Of a DNA stretch of 64,000 nucleotides, positions 34,005 to 41,724 are shown piece after piece; the stretch's first letter is position 1; the number at the start of each line of letters is the position of its first letter. Both the position numbers and the translations under genes were made by a program. Source of the stretch: Stenotrophomonas africana (GTDB lineage: Bacteria > Pseudomonadota > Gammaproteobacteria > Xanthomonadales > Xanthomonadaceae). The DNA is taken from the NCBI RefSeq assembly GCF_013004645.1, contig NZ_JABEME010000002.1:432355-496354 (forward strand), given 5' to 3'. The notes beneath the pieces were generated by a model. That model saw nothing but the letters and a program-made list of their open reading frames with translations. It did no database searches and was not told the origin of the DNA.

Positions 34005-34013
34005 TGTTAATAT
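34005..34013 (+). promoter_or_regulatory. Candidate extended -10 promoter of pal
   Basis: TGTTAATAT carries the extended -10 form TGn-TAATAT, in an AT-rich island right after the tolB stop and 51 bases before the pal start. No good -35 box is visible. Confidence 0.4.
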
Positions 34014-34063
34014 TTTCGTTGTCTTGAACCCCTCATCGGCCTAGGAGCCACAAAGGTATCGCC

Positions 34064-34582
34064 ATGAACAAGTCCACCCGCGTTCTGCTTGTTTCCCTGC
34101 TGTCTGTGGCCGTCCTGGCCGGTTGCTCGAAGAAGGTGAAGGAAGAGCCGGCAGCCCCGGTTGACACCGGCACCTCGACCACCACCCCGACCGGTCCGTC
34201 GACCTCGGGCCTGTACGGCCCGGGCGACCTGGACACCGACGCTTGCCTGCGCCAGCGCGTTGTCTACTTCGACCTGGACAAGGAAGACGTGAAGCCGGAA
34301 TTCCAGGCCATCATGGCTTGCCACGCCAAGTACCTGCGTGACCGTCCGTCCTCGCGCATCACCCTGCAGGGCCACACCGACGAGCGCGGTTCGCGCGCGT
34401 ACAACCAGGCCCTGGGTGAGCGTCGTGGCAACGGCGTCAACTCGGCCCTGCAGGCCAACGGTGGCTCGGCTTCGCAGCTGACCGTCGTTTCCTACGGTGA
34501 AGAGCGTCCGGTCTGCACCGAGTCGAACGAGTCCTGCTGGTCGCAGAACCGTCGCGTCGAAATCGTCTACACCGCGCAGTAA
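34064..34582 (+). CDS. pal: Pal, peptidoglycan-associated lipoprotein
   Basis: A 172-residue outer-membrane lipoprotein: signal with lipobox LAGC (residues about 19-22) and an OmpA-like C-terminal domain with the peptidoglycan-binding NQALGERRGNGVNSAL and ITLQGHTDERGSRAYN motifs. It links the outer membrane to peptidoglycan and binds TolA/TolB. A Thr/Ser-rich linker (TGTSTTTPTGPSTSG) follows the lipobox. The gap of 64 bases to tolB may carry its own promoter; cpoB follows after three bases. Confidence 0.97.
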   Translation: MNKSTRVLLVSLLSVAVLAGCSKKVKEEPAAPVDTGTSTTTPTGPSTSGLYGPGDLDTDACLRQRVVYFDLDKEDVKPEFQAIMACHAKYLRDRPSSRITLQGHTDERGSRAYNQALGERRGNGVNSALQANGGSASQLTVVSYGEERPVCTESNESCWSQNRRVEIVYTAQ

Positions 34583-34585
34583 TCC

Positions 34586-35404
34586 ATGCGCATTGGCATC
34601 AAATTGATGCTGGTCGTTGCGGCAGCCCTCGTGGCTGCCGCACCGGCGCATGCACAGCGACAGAGCCTGGCTGACCGTGTCGGCGCGCTCGAGCAGCAGA
34701 TGTACAACAACAGTGCCAACCAGGACCTGTTGAACCAGCTCAACCAGCTGCGGCAGCAGGTCACCAGCCTGCAGGCCTCGATCGAGCAGTTGCAGCACGA
34801 CAATGCCCAGCTCAAGCAGTCCGCACAGGATCAGTACCTGGATCTGGACAGCCGCCTGAACCGGTTGGAAGGGGGCAATGCCGCCCCGGCCCTGCCGCCC
34901 GTTCCGGCGAGCGCGCCGAAGGCCGCTCCGGCCCCGGCAAAACCCGCAGCGGCGGCCACTTCCGAGCGGCCGCCTTCCGTCCATGGTGATGCCGGCAGTC
35001 TTGCCGCCACCGGCGATGAGCGGACCTCCTACAACGTCGCCTTCGATTCGCTGAAGGCCGGCAAGTACGATGATTCGGCGCAGCTGTTCCTGAGCTTCCT
35101 GCAGCTGTACCCGAACGGCGTCTACGCGCCGAACGCACTGTACTGGCTGGGCGAGAGCTACTACGCCACCCGCAATTTCCCGATGGCCGAGACCCAGTTC
35201 CGCGAACTGCTGTCGCGCTATCCAACCCACGACAAGGCCGCTGGCGGCCTGCTCAAGGTCGGCCTCTCGCAGTATGGCGAGGGCAAGGTCGACCAAGCCC
35301 AGCAGACGCTGGAGACCGTCGTGGCGCAATACCCGGGCTCTGACGCCGCGCGCACCGCGCAGGACCGTCTGCAGTCCATCCGCCTCGGCAAGCAGATCCG
35401 CTGA
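34586..35404 (+). CDS. cpoB: CpoB (YbgF), Tol-Pal coordinating protein
   Basis: A 272-residue periplasmic protein: signal MRIGIKLMLVVAAALVAAAP, an N-terminal coiled coil (about 30-100, QSLADRVGALEQQMYNNSAN) used for trimerisation and TolA contact, an Ala/Pro-rich linker, and TPR repeats near the C-terminus (YPNGVYAPNALYWLGESYYA, FPMAETQFRELLSRYP). CpoB couples PBP1b with Tol at division; mrcB lies elsewhere in this window. It begins three bases after pal. Confidence 0.94.
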   Translation: MRIGIKLMLVVAAALVAAAPAHAQRQSLADRVGALEQQMYNNSANQDLLNQLNQLRQQVTSLQASIEQLQHDNAQLKQSAQDQYLDLDSRLNRLEGGNAAPALPPVPASAPKAAPAPAKPAAAATSERPPSVHGDAGSLAATGDERTSYNVAFDSLKAGKYDDSAQLFLSFLQLYPNGVYAPNALYWLGESYYATRNFPMAETQFRELLSRYPTHDKAAGGLLKVGLSQYGEGKVDQAQQTLETVVAQYPGSDAARTAQDRLQSIRLGKQIR

Positions 35405-35463
35405 TCCGCTGACCGGGCGTACAATGCGTACTCTGGCGCTGGGCTGATTTCCGGCAGCCTCCT

Positions 35464-35489
35464 GTAGAGCCGAGCCCATGCTCGGCTGC
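35464..35489. repeat. SMAG hairpin before queE
   Basis: GTAGAGCCGAGC and GCTCGGC arms around CCAT; same type as the pair at 24232-24299. Confidence 0.75.
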
Positions 35490-35543
35490 TTTCGTTTCCG
35501 GCGCCGATAAATCGGTCGCCCGTCCCATGAAGAATTGTTTGCC

Positions 35544-36245
35544 ATGACCGCCGTTACTCCGTCCAACGCCGTCGCCACCCCCAGCGACATCGTGCAATCG
35601 CCACTGCCGCGCCTGAAGATCACCGAGATCTTCACCTCGCTGCAGGGCGAAGCCGATACCGCCGGCTGGCCGACCGTGTTCGTACGCTTGACCGGCTGCC
35701 CGCTGCGCTGCCAGTACTGCGATACCGCCTATGCCTTCCATGGCGGCACCTGGTGGGACATCGACGACATCGTGGCCGAGGTGCTGGCCCAAGGCGTGCG
35801 CCACGTCTGCGTGACGGGCGGCGAGCCGCTGGCGCAGAAGCGCTGCCTGGTGTTGCTGCAGAAGCTGTGCGATGCCGGCATGGATGTCTCGCTGGAAACC
35901 TCCGGTGCGCTGGACGTCAGCGCGGTAGACCCACGCGTATCGCGGGTGGTCGACATCAAGACCCCGGGTTCGGCCGAAACGGCGCGCAACCGCTGGGAAA
36001 ACCTGCCGCTGCTGACCGCACGCGACCAGATCAAGTTCGTCATCTGCAGCCGCGAGGACTACGACTGGGCCAAGGCCCTTCTGGTCGAGCACGATCTGGT
36101 CAAGCGCTGCACCGTGTTCTTCTCGCCCAGCAAGGGCGAGATCACCGCGCGGCAGCTGGCCGACTGGATCGTCGAAGACCGGCTGCCGGTGCGCTTCCAG
36201 ATGCAGTTGCATAAAATCCTGTGGAACGACGAGCCGGGCCGATGA
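35544..36245 (+). CDS. queE: QueE, 7-carboxy-7-deazaguanine synthase
   Basis: A 233-residue radical SAM enzyme for the third step of queuosine synthesis. The [4Fe-4S] motif is CPLRCQYCDTAY (CxxxCxxC), preceded by ITEIFTSLQGEADTAG, and followed by HVCVTGGEPLAQ and LETSGALDVSAV for SAM and substrate binding. The ATG at 35544 is preferred to a TTG three codons earlier; no clear Shine-Dalgarno is seen. It lies downstream of cpoB, an order seen in other gammaproteobacteria, and is followed by queC. Confidence 0.93.
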   Translation: MTAVTPSNAVATPSDIVQSPLPRLKITEIFTSLQGEADTAGWPTVFVRLTGCPLRCQYCDTAYAFHGGTWWDIDDIVAEVLAQGVRHVCVTGGEPLAQKRCLVLLQKLCDAGMDVSLETSGALDVSAVDPRVSRVVDIKTPGSAETARNRWENLPLLTARDQIKFVICSREDYDWAKALLVEHDLVKRCTVFFSPSKGEITARQLADWIVEDRLPVRFQMQLHKILWNDEPGR

Positions 36246-36323
36246 GCCCAGGCAACGTTCCCTGATGTAGCTCCGGCGCGGGACAGCGTGCTGGCTTTCC
36301 CCTCCCAACCGGATGTTTTTCCC

Positions 36324-36989
36324 ATGAAGAAGGCAGTCGTGCTTCTCTCCGGCGGCATGGATTCAGCCGCCGTCATCGCCATGGCCCAGGAACAGGGCTT
36401 CGCCGTGCATGCGCTGAGCGTGCGGTATGGCCAGCGCCATACCTCCGAACTGGATGCCGCCGCCCGGGTGGCCAAGGCCCAGGGCGTGGTCGCGCACAAG
36501 ACCGTGGACGTGGACCTGCGCAGCATCGGCGGCTCGGCACTGACCGACGACATCGACGTGCCCGAGGCCGGCGGTGCCGGCATCCCGGTCACCTACGTGC
36601 CTGCGCGCAACACCATCATGCTGTCGCTGGCGTTGGGCTGGGCCGAAGTGCTCGGTGCCAACGACATCTTCTGCGGCGTCAACGCCGTGGATTATTCCGG
36701 CTATCCGGACTGCCGCCCCGAGTTCGTGGCCGCGTTCCAGGCGCTGGCCAACCTGGCCACCAAGTCCGGCGTGGAGGGGGCGGGCATCAAGGTGCATGCG
36801 CCGCTGCAGTTCCTCAGCAAGGGCCAGATCGTCAGCGAAGGCGTGCGCCTGGGGGTGGACTTTGGCTTGACCGTGTCCTGTTACAACGCTGACACCAACG
36901 GCGCCGCCTGCGGCCACTGCGACGCCTGCCGCCTGCGCGCGCAGGGCTTCGCCGAAGCCGGCGTGCCGGACCCGACGCTGTACGCTTGA
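36324..36989 (+). CDS. queC: QueC, 7-cyano-7-deazaguanine synthase
   Basis: A 221-residue ATP pyrophosphatase-type enzyme that makes preQ0 from 7-carboxy-7-deazaguanine, ATP and ammonia. The SGGMDS P-loop ([13 protein letters not shown]) is at the N-terminus, and the zinc-binding Cys cluster is [19 protein letters not shown] at the C-terminus. The ATG at 36324 follows 78 bases after queE. It completes a QueE-QueC pair; the other queuosine genes are not in the window. Confidence 0.95.
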   Translation: MKKAVVLLSGGMDSAAVIAMAQEQGFAVHALSVRYGQRHTSELDAAARVAKAQGVVAHKTVDVDLRSIGGSALTDDIDVPEAGGAGIPVTYVPARNTIMLSLALGWAEVLGANDIFCGVNAVDYSGYPDCRPEFVAAFQALANLATKSGVEGAGIKVHAPLQFLSKGQIVSEGVRLGVDFGLTVSCYNADTNGAACGHCDACRLRAQGFAEAGVPDPTLYA

Positions 36990-37007
36990 TCGCGCAGTCA
37001 CTCCCTC

Positions 37008-37036
37008 GGTGGGTGCGAATCGTTGGTTCGCACTCC
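37008..37036. repeat. SMAG-type hairpin after queC
   Basis: GTGCGAA and TTCGCAC form the stem around TCGTTGG. It separates queC from the convergent next gene. Confidence 0.6.
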
Positions 37037-37041
37037 TTGGT

Positions 37042-37998
37042 CTACCGGGCCTGCAACCACCCCGACGCTTCAATAAACGCCCGCACCGCACTCGGATCGG
37101 CATAGTCCAGCTCGATCATCCGCGCGATGCCGGCTCTCTCGTCGGCCTGCTGGCGCATGTAGTCCTGCGCGATACGGTAGCCGGCGTAGTAGCCCAGATC
37201 ACTCACGCCGAACGCATTGCGGGCGCTGTTGTACAGCCAGTTGTCCAGGTTGTTCCCGTCCATCTCGGCAATGAAGCGCGTGCGGATTTCCGCTTCGTGC
37301 GCGGGCCCGTAGCGATACATCGGCAACGCCGGCCGACGCCCGCTCAGCCGTTCGGCCACGTACTCGGCAACGCCTTCGCGCACTGCGTACTGGGCCACGC
37401 TGCCGCTGGTTTCGCGCTGCTGGGTATGCACGTACTCGTGCAGGTTATTCTGCGCGTTGTTTGCGCCCGGCCGGCTGTCGTAGAAGATCCGCAGGCGATC
37501 GCGCATGTTTGCCGGCAATTCGCTCACGTCCACGCGCTCATCGCCCAGCGCCATCTCGGCTCCGATCAGCACCTTGTCACCCAGCGTGGTGCCGCCGGTG
37601 CGCAGCACGCCCACGGCATAGGTGATGGTGGCCGGGCGCAGGGCGGGGTAGAGCGTGCGGAAGGCGGCCAGGTCCCGTTCCAGTGTGGCGCTGGCCTCCT
37701 GCGCATCGGCGGTGAGCGGTCGCACCGAAGCCCAGAAGCGCGGCCAGGCCCGCATGGCCGCGGCGTATTCGCGGGCAGTGTAGTTGCGCACCTGCATCAG
37801 TGCATGCAGGCCGGGGCTGCCTGGATCGATGTAGCGCTCCTGCACCAGTGCGACCTGGCGTTCAACGTCGGGCTCGGCGCGCACCGCGTCATAGGTGGCC
37901 CAGAAGCGGCCGATGTCGTCGGTGACGACCTGGGATTGGGTGGCCAGTGCCGTACAAGGCAGCAGCAGGGCGGCAATGAGGCAGAAGGGCAGGCGCAT
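37042..37998 (-). CDS. Secreted HExxH protein (GldB/DUF2268-like)
   Basis: A 318-residue periplasmic or secreted protein: signal peptide MRLPFCLIAALLLPCTALA, and a zinc-protease-like HEYVH motif (residues about 187-191, NNLHEYVHTQQ) preceded by a helical domain. The family is related to the GldB and DUF2268 group of putative Zn-dependent proteins; whether it is a protease is unproven, and a matching third ligand was not confirmed. The ATG at 37998 gives a good signal peptide; the frame extending to 38175 does not. It is convergent with queC and faces tRNA-Lys upstream. Confidence 0.75.
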   Translation of the reverse strand: MRLPFCLIAALLLPCTALATQSQVVTDDIGRFWATYDAVRAEPDVERQVALVQERYIDPGSPGLHALMQVRNYTAREYAAAMRAWPRFWASVRPLTADAQEASATLERDLAAFRTLYPALRPATITYAVGVLRTGGTTLGDKVLIGAEMALGDERVDVSELPANMRDRLRIFYDSRPGANNAQNNLHEYVHTQQRETSGSVAQYAVREGVAEYVAERLSGRRPALPMYRYGPAHEAEIRTRFIAEMDGNNLDNWLYNSARNAFGVSDLGYYAGYRIAQDYMRQQADERAGIARMIELDYADPSAVRAFIEASGWLQAR

Positions 37999-38072
37999 CC
38001 GTGGCTCCGGGCAGGAATCACAGCTGGGATGCGTCGGATGCCCGGAAGGTTTAAGCGGGCTCACCAGATCGG

Positions 38073-38097
38073 GTAGTGCCGGCCGCTGGCCGGCAAC
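38073..38097. repeat. SMAG hairpin upstream of tRNA-Lys
   Basis: GTAG followed by TGCCGGCCGCTGGCCGGCAA: perfect TGCCGGC/GCCGGCA stem with a short loop. Confidence 0.7.
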
Positions 38098-38176
38098 CTC
38101 GACGCACCAGGGTTTCACCCGGCCCGGCAAAGTAGGGTAGAATGCCCACCCCGCCGAAAGGCTGGGGCAGTGCAAT

Positions 38177-38252
38177 GGGCCGTTAGCTCAGTCGGTAGAG
38201 CAGAAGACTTTTAATCTTTTGGTCGAAGGTTCGAATCCTTCACGGCCCACCA
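38177..38252 (+). tRNA. tRNA-Lys (anticodon TTT)
   Basis: A 76-base tRNA including the encoded CCA end. The acceptor GGGCCGT pairs with ACGGCCC, the T-loop reads GGTTCGAATCC, and the anticodon loop CTTTTAA carries TTT (Lys). It stands alone, with a terminator hairpin 28 bases downstream. In E. coli the lysT tRNA cluster also follows tol-pal-ybgF, so this position appears conserved. Confidence 0.97.
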
Positions 38253-38280
38253 TTGCATCCCATGACCCAGGTCATTCAGA

Positions 38281-38307
38281 AAGGCACCGCAATGCGGTGC
38301 CTTTTTT
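38281..38307 (+). terminator. Terminator of tRNA-Lys
   Basis: GGCACCGC and GCGGTGCC form an 8-bp stem with a short loop, followed by six T (38302-38307). It ends the tRNA transcript. Confidence 0.9.
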
Positions 38308-38327
38308 GTGGCGCTCGTCCAGGGCTA

Positions 38328-38645
38328 CTACTTCGTCCGCGCAGCCTTCGCTTTAGCCGCCGCCGCGTCAGCAGCCTCCTGTGCGGCCGTTGCTGCCGCA
38401 TTCGCGGAACGTGCCGCCTCCGCTCTTGCCGCCTCGAAATAGGTGAGCCGCTGCAGACTGGTCCTGCGTTCCAGCTCCATTGCTGCCGCGAAGCTCTCCG
38501 GATGCTTTGCAGCACAGGCCTCCTGCACCAGTTGCACGGCACGATCAGACAGCCCGGGCTGGATGTTGCCGAGCAGGCAATCGGCATACGGTACGGGCGC
38601 GGCCGGACTGGCGGCCAGCGCGCCGATGAGCACGACACTCAACAT
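38328..38645 (-). CDS. Small secreted Ala-rich protein
   Basis: The 105-residue product begins MLSVVLIGALAASPAAPVPY, with a short signal peptide, then CLLGNIQPGLSDRAVQLVQE-AC, a helical Cys-pair segment, and an Ala-rich C-terminal helix (AARAEAARSANAAATAAQEA). AAGGAGG 3-9 bases before the ATG at 38645 makes this start secure. The Cys-pair core resembles a widespread family of small four- or two-cysteine proteins of unknown function. It lies between tRNA-Lys and another short ORF on the same strand. Confidence 0.75.
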   Translation of the reverse strand: MLSVVLIGALAASPAAPVPYADCLLGNIQPGLSDRAVQLVQEACAAKHPESFAAAMELERRTSLQRLTYFEAARAEAARSANAAATAAQEAADAAAAKAKAARTK

Positions 38646-38758
38646 GCAAACCTCCTTGTAGGCTTCGAAGGGGCTGGCGACCAGCCCGTCCCAAGTATGG
38701 ACCGGTTCTGGGTGCAACGGCGACTACGCCGGCCGGATATCCCGGCACACCAGTTCCA

Positions 38759-39025
38759 TCAGCCCGCGGCAGGCGGGAACAACCGATCGATTAGCCCCTC
38801 ATCCGGATGGCGGTCGGGCGTGCCCATCGACCGGTAGCGTTCGGCGGCGTCCAGCATTTCCACCACGGTCAGCATGCCAATGGCGGCACGCTCCGCGTGT
38901 GCCATCGCGAGTTCCCGCCCGGGCGGCAGATCGGTTTCCGGCCCGGGCAGACCGTCGGCGCCGTCGCCGTCGCCGTCGCCATCGCGGATGCGCTTGAGGC
39001 GTCCCCAGAATGCGCATCCACGCAT
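38759..39025 (-). CDS. Doubtful small ORF with Asp-Gly repeat
   Basis: An 88-residue frame beginning MRGCAFWGRLKRIRDGDGDG, whose Asp-Gly run is encoded by GCCGTC-type hexamers at 38960-38983, and a helical C-terminal region (ERAAIGMLTVVEMLDAAERY). The ATG lies inside the SMAG hairpin at 39016-39038 and has no ribosome site. A start at the later ATG of MAHAER (near residue 41) would leave a short helical protein of about 48 residues. I cannot say that it is translated. Confidence 0.35.
   Translation of the reverse strand: MRGCAFWGRLKRIRDGDGDGDGADGLPGPETDLPPGRELAMAHAERAAIGMLTVVEMLDAAERYRSMGTPDRHPDEGLIDRLFPPAAG
38960..38983. repeat. GCCGTC hexamer repeats
   Basis: GCCGTC occurs three times in tandem and a fourth, changed unit (GCCATC) follows. 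On the minus strand it makes the Asp-Gly run of the doubtful ORF. Confidence 0.75.
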
Positions 39026-39038
39026 GGCGTGGATCTAC
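39016..39038. repeat. SMAG hairpin overlapping a micro-ORF end
   Basis: ATCCACGC/GCGTGGAT arms with the CTAC end. Reading the minus strand, its GTAG supplies the TAG stop of the 34-residue ORF at 39035-39139. Confidence 0.75.
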
Positions 39039-39139
39039 TTTCGCCTGAGAACAATCGCTGCGATGACGGCTGCGATGCCGACCGGGATCAGGACGACCGC
39101 CAGAAGAATGATCCAGTGCCAAATGCTGAAGCCCCCCAT
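39035..39139 (-). CDS. 34-residue single-pass membrane micropeptide
   Basis: AAGGAG lies 7 bases before an ATG at 39139, from which a 34-residue peptide reads MGGFSIWHWIILLAVVLIPV, then GIAAVIAAIVLRRK and a TAG stop. It is one hydrophobic helix with two to three basic C-terminal residues, orienting the C-terminus inside. The MGGFSIWHW start resembles the N-terminus of TatA-type and other small membrane proteins. It is too short for routine gene calling, and its stop is inside a SMAG hairpin. Function unknown. Confidence 0.65.
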   Translation of the reverse strand: MGGFSIWHWIILLAVVLIPVGIAAVIAAIVLRRK

Positions 39140-39307
39140 GTCCCAACTCCTTGTAGGAAACGATGAATGCTAGCAAACGCGATTGCAGTCATTTCCCGAT
39201 ACAGTTCAAGCATCGCGCAGCGCCGTAGCGTACGTGCAGGCATGCCGAATCGGCAGACGTCTTGGCCTTGGCGTTATGCTCGGCACTTTCCCAGGATGGG
39301 CCGCTCC

Positions 39308-40150
39308 ATGCGCTTGATCATGCTGTCGCTGTTGTTGTCCGTCGTCTCCGCCGCGCCGCTGATGGCCGCCGAAACCGTATCGCCCGCTGCCGCCTCGCCA
39401 CTGGTCATCGGCGAGACCTTCACCATCGAGTCGAAGGCGCTGGGCGAAACCCGCCGCATCAATGTCTACCGTCCGCAGCCTTGGGGCCTGGACCCGAAGG
39501 CACCGTTGCCGGTGCTGTACATGGCCGATGGCGGCATCGGCGAGGATTTCCTGCATGTGGCCGGGCTGGTGCAGGTACTGAGCGGCAACGGCAGCATGCG
39601 TCCGTTCCTGCTGGTCGGCATCGAGAATACCGAGCGCCGTCGCGACATGACTGGGCCCAGCAACGACCCGCAGGACCAGAAGATCGCACCGCGTATTGGT
39701 GGATCGGCGGCCTACCGCCGCTTCCTGCGCGATGAACTGATGCCGCAGGTACGCCAGCGCTACCCGACCACCGACGAGCGAGCACTGATCGGTGAATCGC
39801 TGGCCGGCCTGTTCGTGGTCGAAACGCTGCTGCAGGAGCCGACGCTGTTCAACAGCTACATCGCACTGGATCCCAGCCTGTGGTGGAACCGAGGCACGAT
39901 GCTGGCCGGCGCAGCCAAGCAGCTGCCGGCGGTAACGCGCGCGCAGCCGCGCGTGTTCCTGGCCAGCAGTGGGCAGCCAGAGCTGGCAGCCTCTGCCGCA
40001 CAGCTGGCTACGCTGCTGGAGCAGGCGTCGCCATCGCCACTGGTGAAGTACCTGCCGCTGCCGGAGGAAACCCACGCCACCATCTATCATCCGGCCGCGT
40101 TGCAGGCGCTGCGCACGCTGTTCCCGGCACCGCCGCCGGCCTCGCCCTGA
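39308..40150 (+). CDS. Secreted alpha/beta esterase (PF00756-like)
   Basis: A 280-residue exported hydrolase: signal peptide MRLIMLSLLLSVVSAAPLMA, the oxyanion region PLPVLYMADGGIGEDFLHVA, the nucleophile Ser164 in GESLAGLFVVETL, the acid region DPSLWWNRG and a late His in EETHATIYHP. This is the esterase D/enterochelin-esterase-like family. GGATGG at 39294-39299 suits the ATG at 39308; an ATG 12 bases earlier is possible. The next gene is a paralogous lipoprotein esterase, so this is a tandem duplicate. Substrate unknown. Confidence 0.85.
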   Translation: MRLIMLSLLLSVVSAAPLMAAETVSPAAASPLVIGETFTIESKALGETRRINVYRPQPWGLDPKAPLPVLYMADGGIGEDFLHVAGLVQVLSGNGSMRPFLLVGIENTERRRDMTGPSNDPQDQKIAPRIGGSAAYRRFLRDELMPQVRQRYPTTDERALIGESLAGLFVVETLLQEPTLFNSYIALDPSLWWNRGTMLAGAAKQLPAVTRAQPRVFLASSGQPELAASAAQLATLLEQASPSPLVKYLPLPEETHATIYHPAALQALRTLFPAPPPASP

Positions 40151-40233
40151 CCTGGCGTGGCGCCACGCCGCACGGCGTGTGAGGATGCGGTAGCGGCGCC
40201 ACCGGGTGCGCCGCCCGCAACAGGAGAGCGCGG

Positions 40234-41172
40234 ATGCAGCGTGTACGTGGATGGAGTGTGGTGGCCTGCCTGACCCTGGCGGGATGTGCGATGTCGGTGG
40301 CGCCACCGGCAATGCAGAGTGACGCGAAGGAAAGCGCGGCAACGGCCGTGCCGGGCGTGATGCTGCCGGATACGGAAGCGCTGCGCGTACATGACCCCGT
40401 TGGGCGTGATTACCCGATATGGGTGGCACTGCCGGCCGACTATGCCGCGCACCCCGAAAAGCACTATCCGGTGCTGTACGTGACCGATGCGCTGTACAGC
40501 TTCCCGCTGGTGCGCAGCGTGCGCAATCTGGTGGGGCAGCAGGGCATCAACATCGAGAACTTCATCCTGGTCGGTTTGCCGCCGCAGGAGGGGCTGACTT
40601 CGAAGCAGAGCCGCTCGCGCGATTACACGCCCAGCGACCCGGCGCGTACCGCCGGGGGGTACTACAGTGATGACGTCACCTACGGTGGTGCCGCGCACTA
40701 TCGCGATTTCCTGGCGGCGCACGTGCTGCCGATGGTCGATGCGCGCTACCGCACAGACCCGGCACGGCGCGTATTCGCCGGCCACTCCTATGGCGCTCTG
40801 TTCGGCGCCTATGTGCTGACCACCCAGCCGGACATGTTCAGCACCTACATCCTGTCCAGTCCCTCGCTGTGGTTCGACCAGCTGCGGCTGCCGCGCATGC
40901 AGGATGCCGCCGCCATCCCGGCGCAGCCGACGCGCGTGCTGCTGTCGGTAGGCAGCTACGAGACGGACAAGCCAGGGGCGCGTTACTCAACCGGGAACGA
41001 CATGCTGCGGCAGACTGCCGACTTTGCCGCCCAGCTTGGGCGGAATGGCCGCAAGCTGCAGGTGGAGAATGTGGTGATCGACGGTGAGGACCATCTCACG
41101 GTGTACCCGCGGGTAATCACCCGCGCATTGCTGGAGGTGATACCAGGCGAAGGGCCGTATACCGGCGGTTGA
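40234..41172 (+). CDS. Lipoprotein esterase, paralogue of the preceding one
   Basis: A 312-residue alpha/beta hydrolase of the same fold, but with a lipoprotein signal (WSVVACLTLAGC, lipobox LAGC). The nucleophile is Ser185 in FAGHSYGALFGAYV; the family pattern YPVLYVTDALYSFPLVRSVR and SPSLWFDQLRLP matches the previous gene. The late His is in EDHLTVYPRV. It is anchored to the membrane in the periplasm or outside. The gap to the first copy is 83 bases, in the same direction; one operon is likely. Confidence 0.84.
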   Translation: MQRVRGWSVVACLTLAGCAMSVAPPAMQSDAKESAATAVPGVMLPDTEALRVHDPVGRDYPIWVALPADYAAHPEKHYPVLYVTDALYSFPLVRSVRNLVGQQGINIENFILVGLPPQEGLTSKQSRSRDYTPSDPARTAGGYYSDDVTYGGAAHYRDFLAAHVLPMVDARYRTDPARRVFAGHSYGALFGAYVLTTQPDMFSTYILSSPSLWFDQLRLPRMQDAAAIPAQPTRVLLSVGSYETDKPGARYSTGNDMLRQTADFAAQLGRNGRKLQVENVVIDGEDHLTVYPRVITRALLEVIPGEGPYTGG

Positions 41173-41183
41173 TGCCTTGTTCA

Positions 41184-41202
41184 ATCCACGCCATGCGTGG
41201 AT
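41184..41202. repeat. SMAG-type hairpin
   Basis: ATCCACGC and GCGTGGAT with CAT as loop, between the convergent esterase and receiver genes. Confidence 0.6.
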
Positions 41203-41209
41203 CAATGGC

Positions 41210-41632
41210 TCACGCCGCCTGTGCATCCGGCCCGACCAACACGCCCACATCCGCGTGCCGGAAGCACAGCCGGATGGCATCGAGCAGTTCGCTCATGTTG
41301 TAGGGCTTGGGCAGGAAATGGATGCCGTCGCGCAGTTGCGGCAGCACCTGGTGCTGGTCCATCCCCGAGGTGACCAGGATCGGCAGGTGTGGGTAGAGAC
41401 TGCGAACCCGGTTGGCGGCTTCAATGCCACTGATCAGGCCCAGATTGACGTCGGTGAACAGCAGATCGAAACGCTCCCCGGCGGCCAGCAGACCCAGTGC
41501 CGCTTCGGCGGAGCTCACGCCCACCACGTGGCAGGCCTGGCTTTCCAGCGCCAGCCGGCTCAGTTCGCGGGTTTCCTCCGCGTCCTCGATCAGCAGGACG
41601 CGGGGTTCGACGTGGCGCTTGGACAGCAACAT
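41210..41632 (-). CDS. Single-domain response regulator
   Basis: A 140-residue CheY-like receiver: acidic residues in VLLIEDAEETREL, the phosphorylated Asp in LLFTDVNLGLISG, the Thr/Ser switch in LVTSGM and the Lys in FLPKPYNMSELL. No output domain is attached, so it may feed a phosphorelay or bind a partner protein. No kinase gene is adjacent. The ATG at 41632 (MLLSKRHVEPRVLLIED) is preferred to the frame upstream. Confidence 0.87.
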   Translation of the reverse strand: MLLSKRHVEPRVLLIEDAEETRELSRLALESQACHVVGVSSAEAALGLLAAGERFDLLFTDVNLGLISGIEAANRVRSLYPHLPILVTSGMDQHQVLPQLRDGIHFLPKPYNMSELLDAIRLCFRHADVGVLVGPDAQAA

Positions 41633-41724
41633 GACGCGGCAGCTCCGGACAGCAACGGTGAAAAGGCGCGCAAGTATGCGCAAGCCGGTGGTGATCCCGG
41701 CGTGCACGGCAAGCCAAGCGGGCG

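Noticed and set aside
36246..36323. PreQ1 riboswitch before queC
   Set aside because: No preQ1 aptamer-like pseudoknot pattern is visible in the 78 bases, and the gene can be expressed from queE.
38177..38252. tRNA-Lys as a phage or island attachment site
   Set aside because: No integrase gene lies nearby and I did not find a direct repeat of the tRNA 3' end further on in the window.
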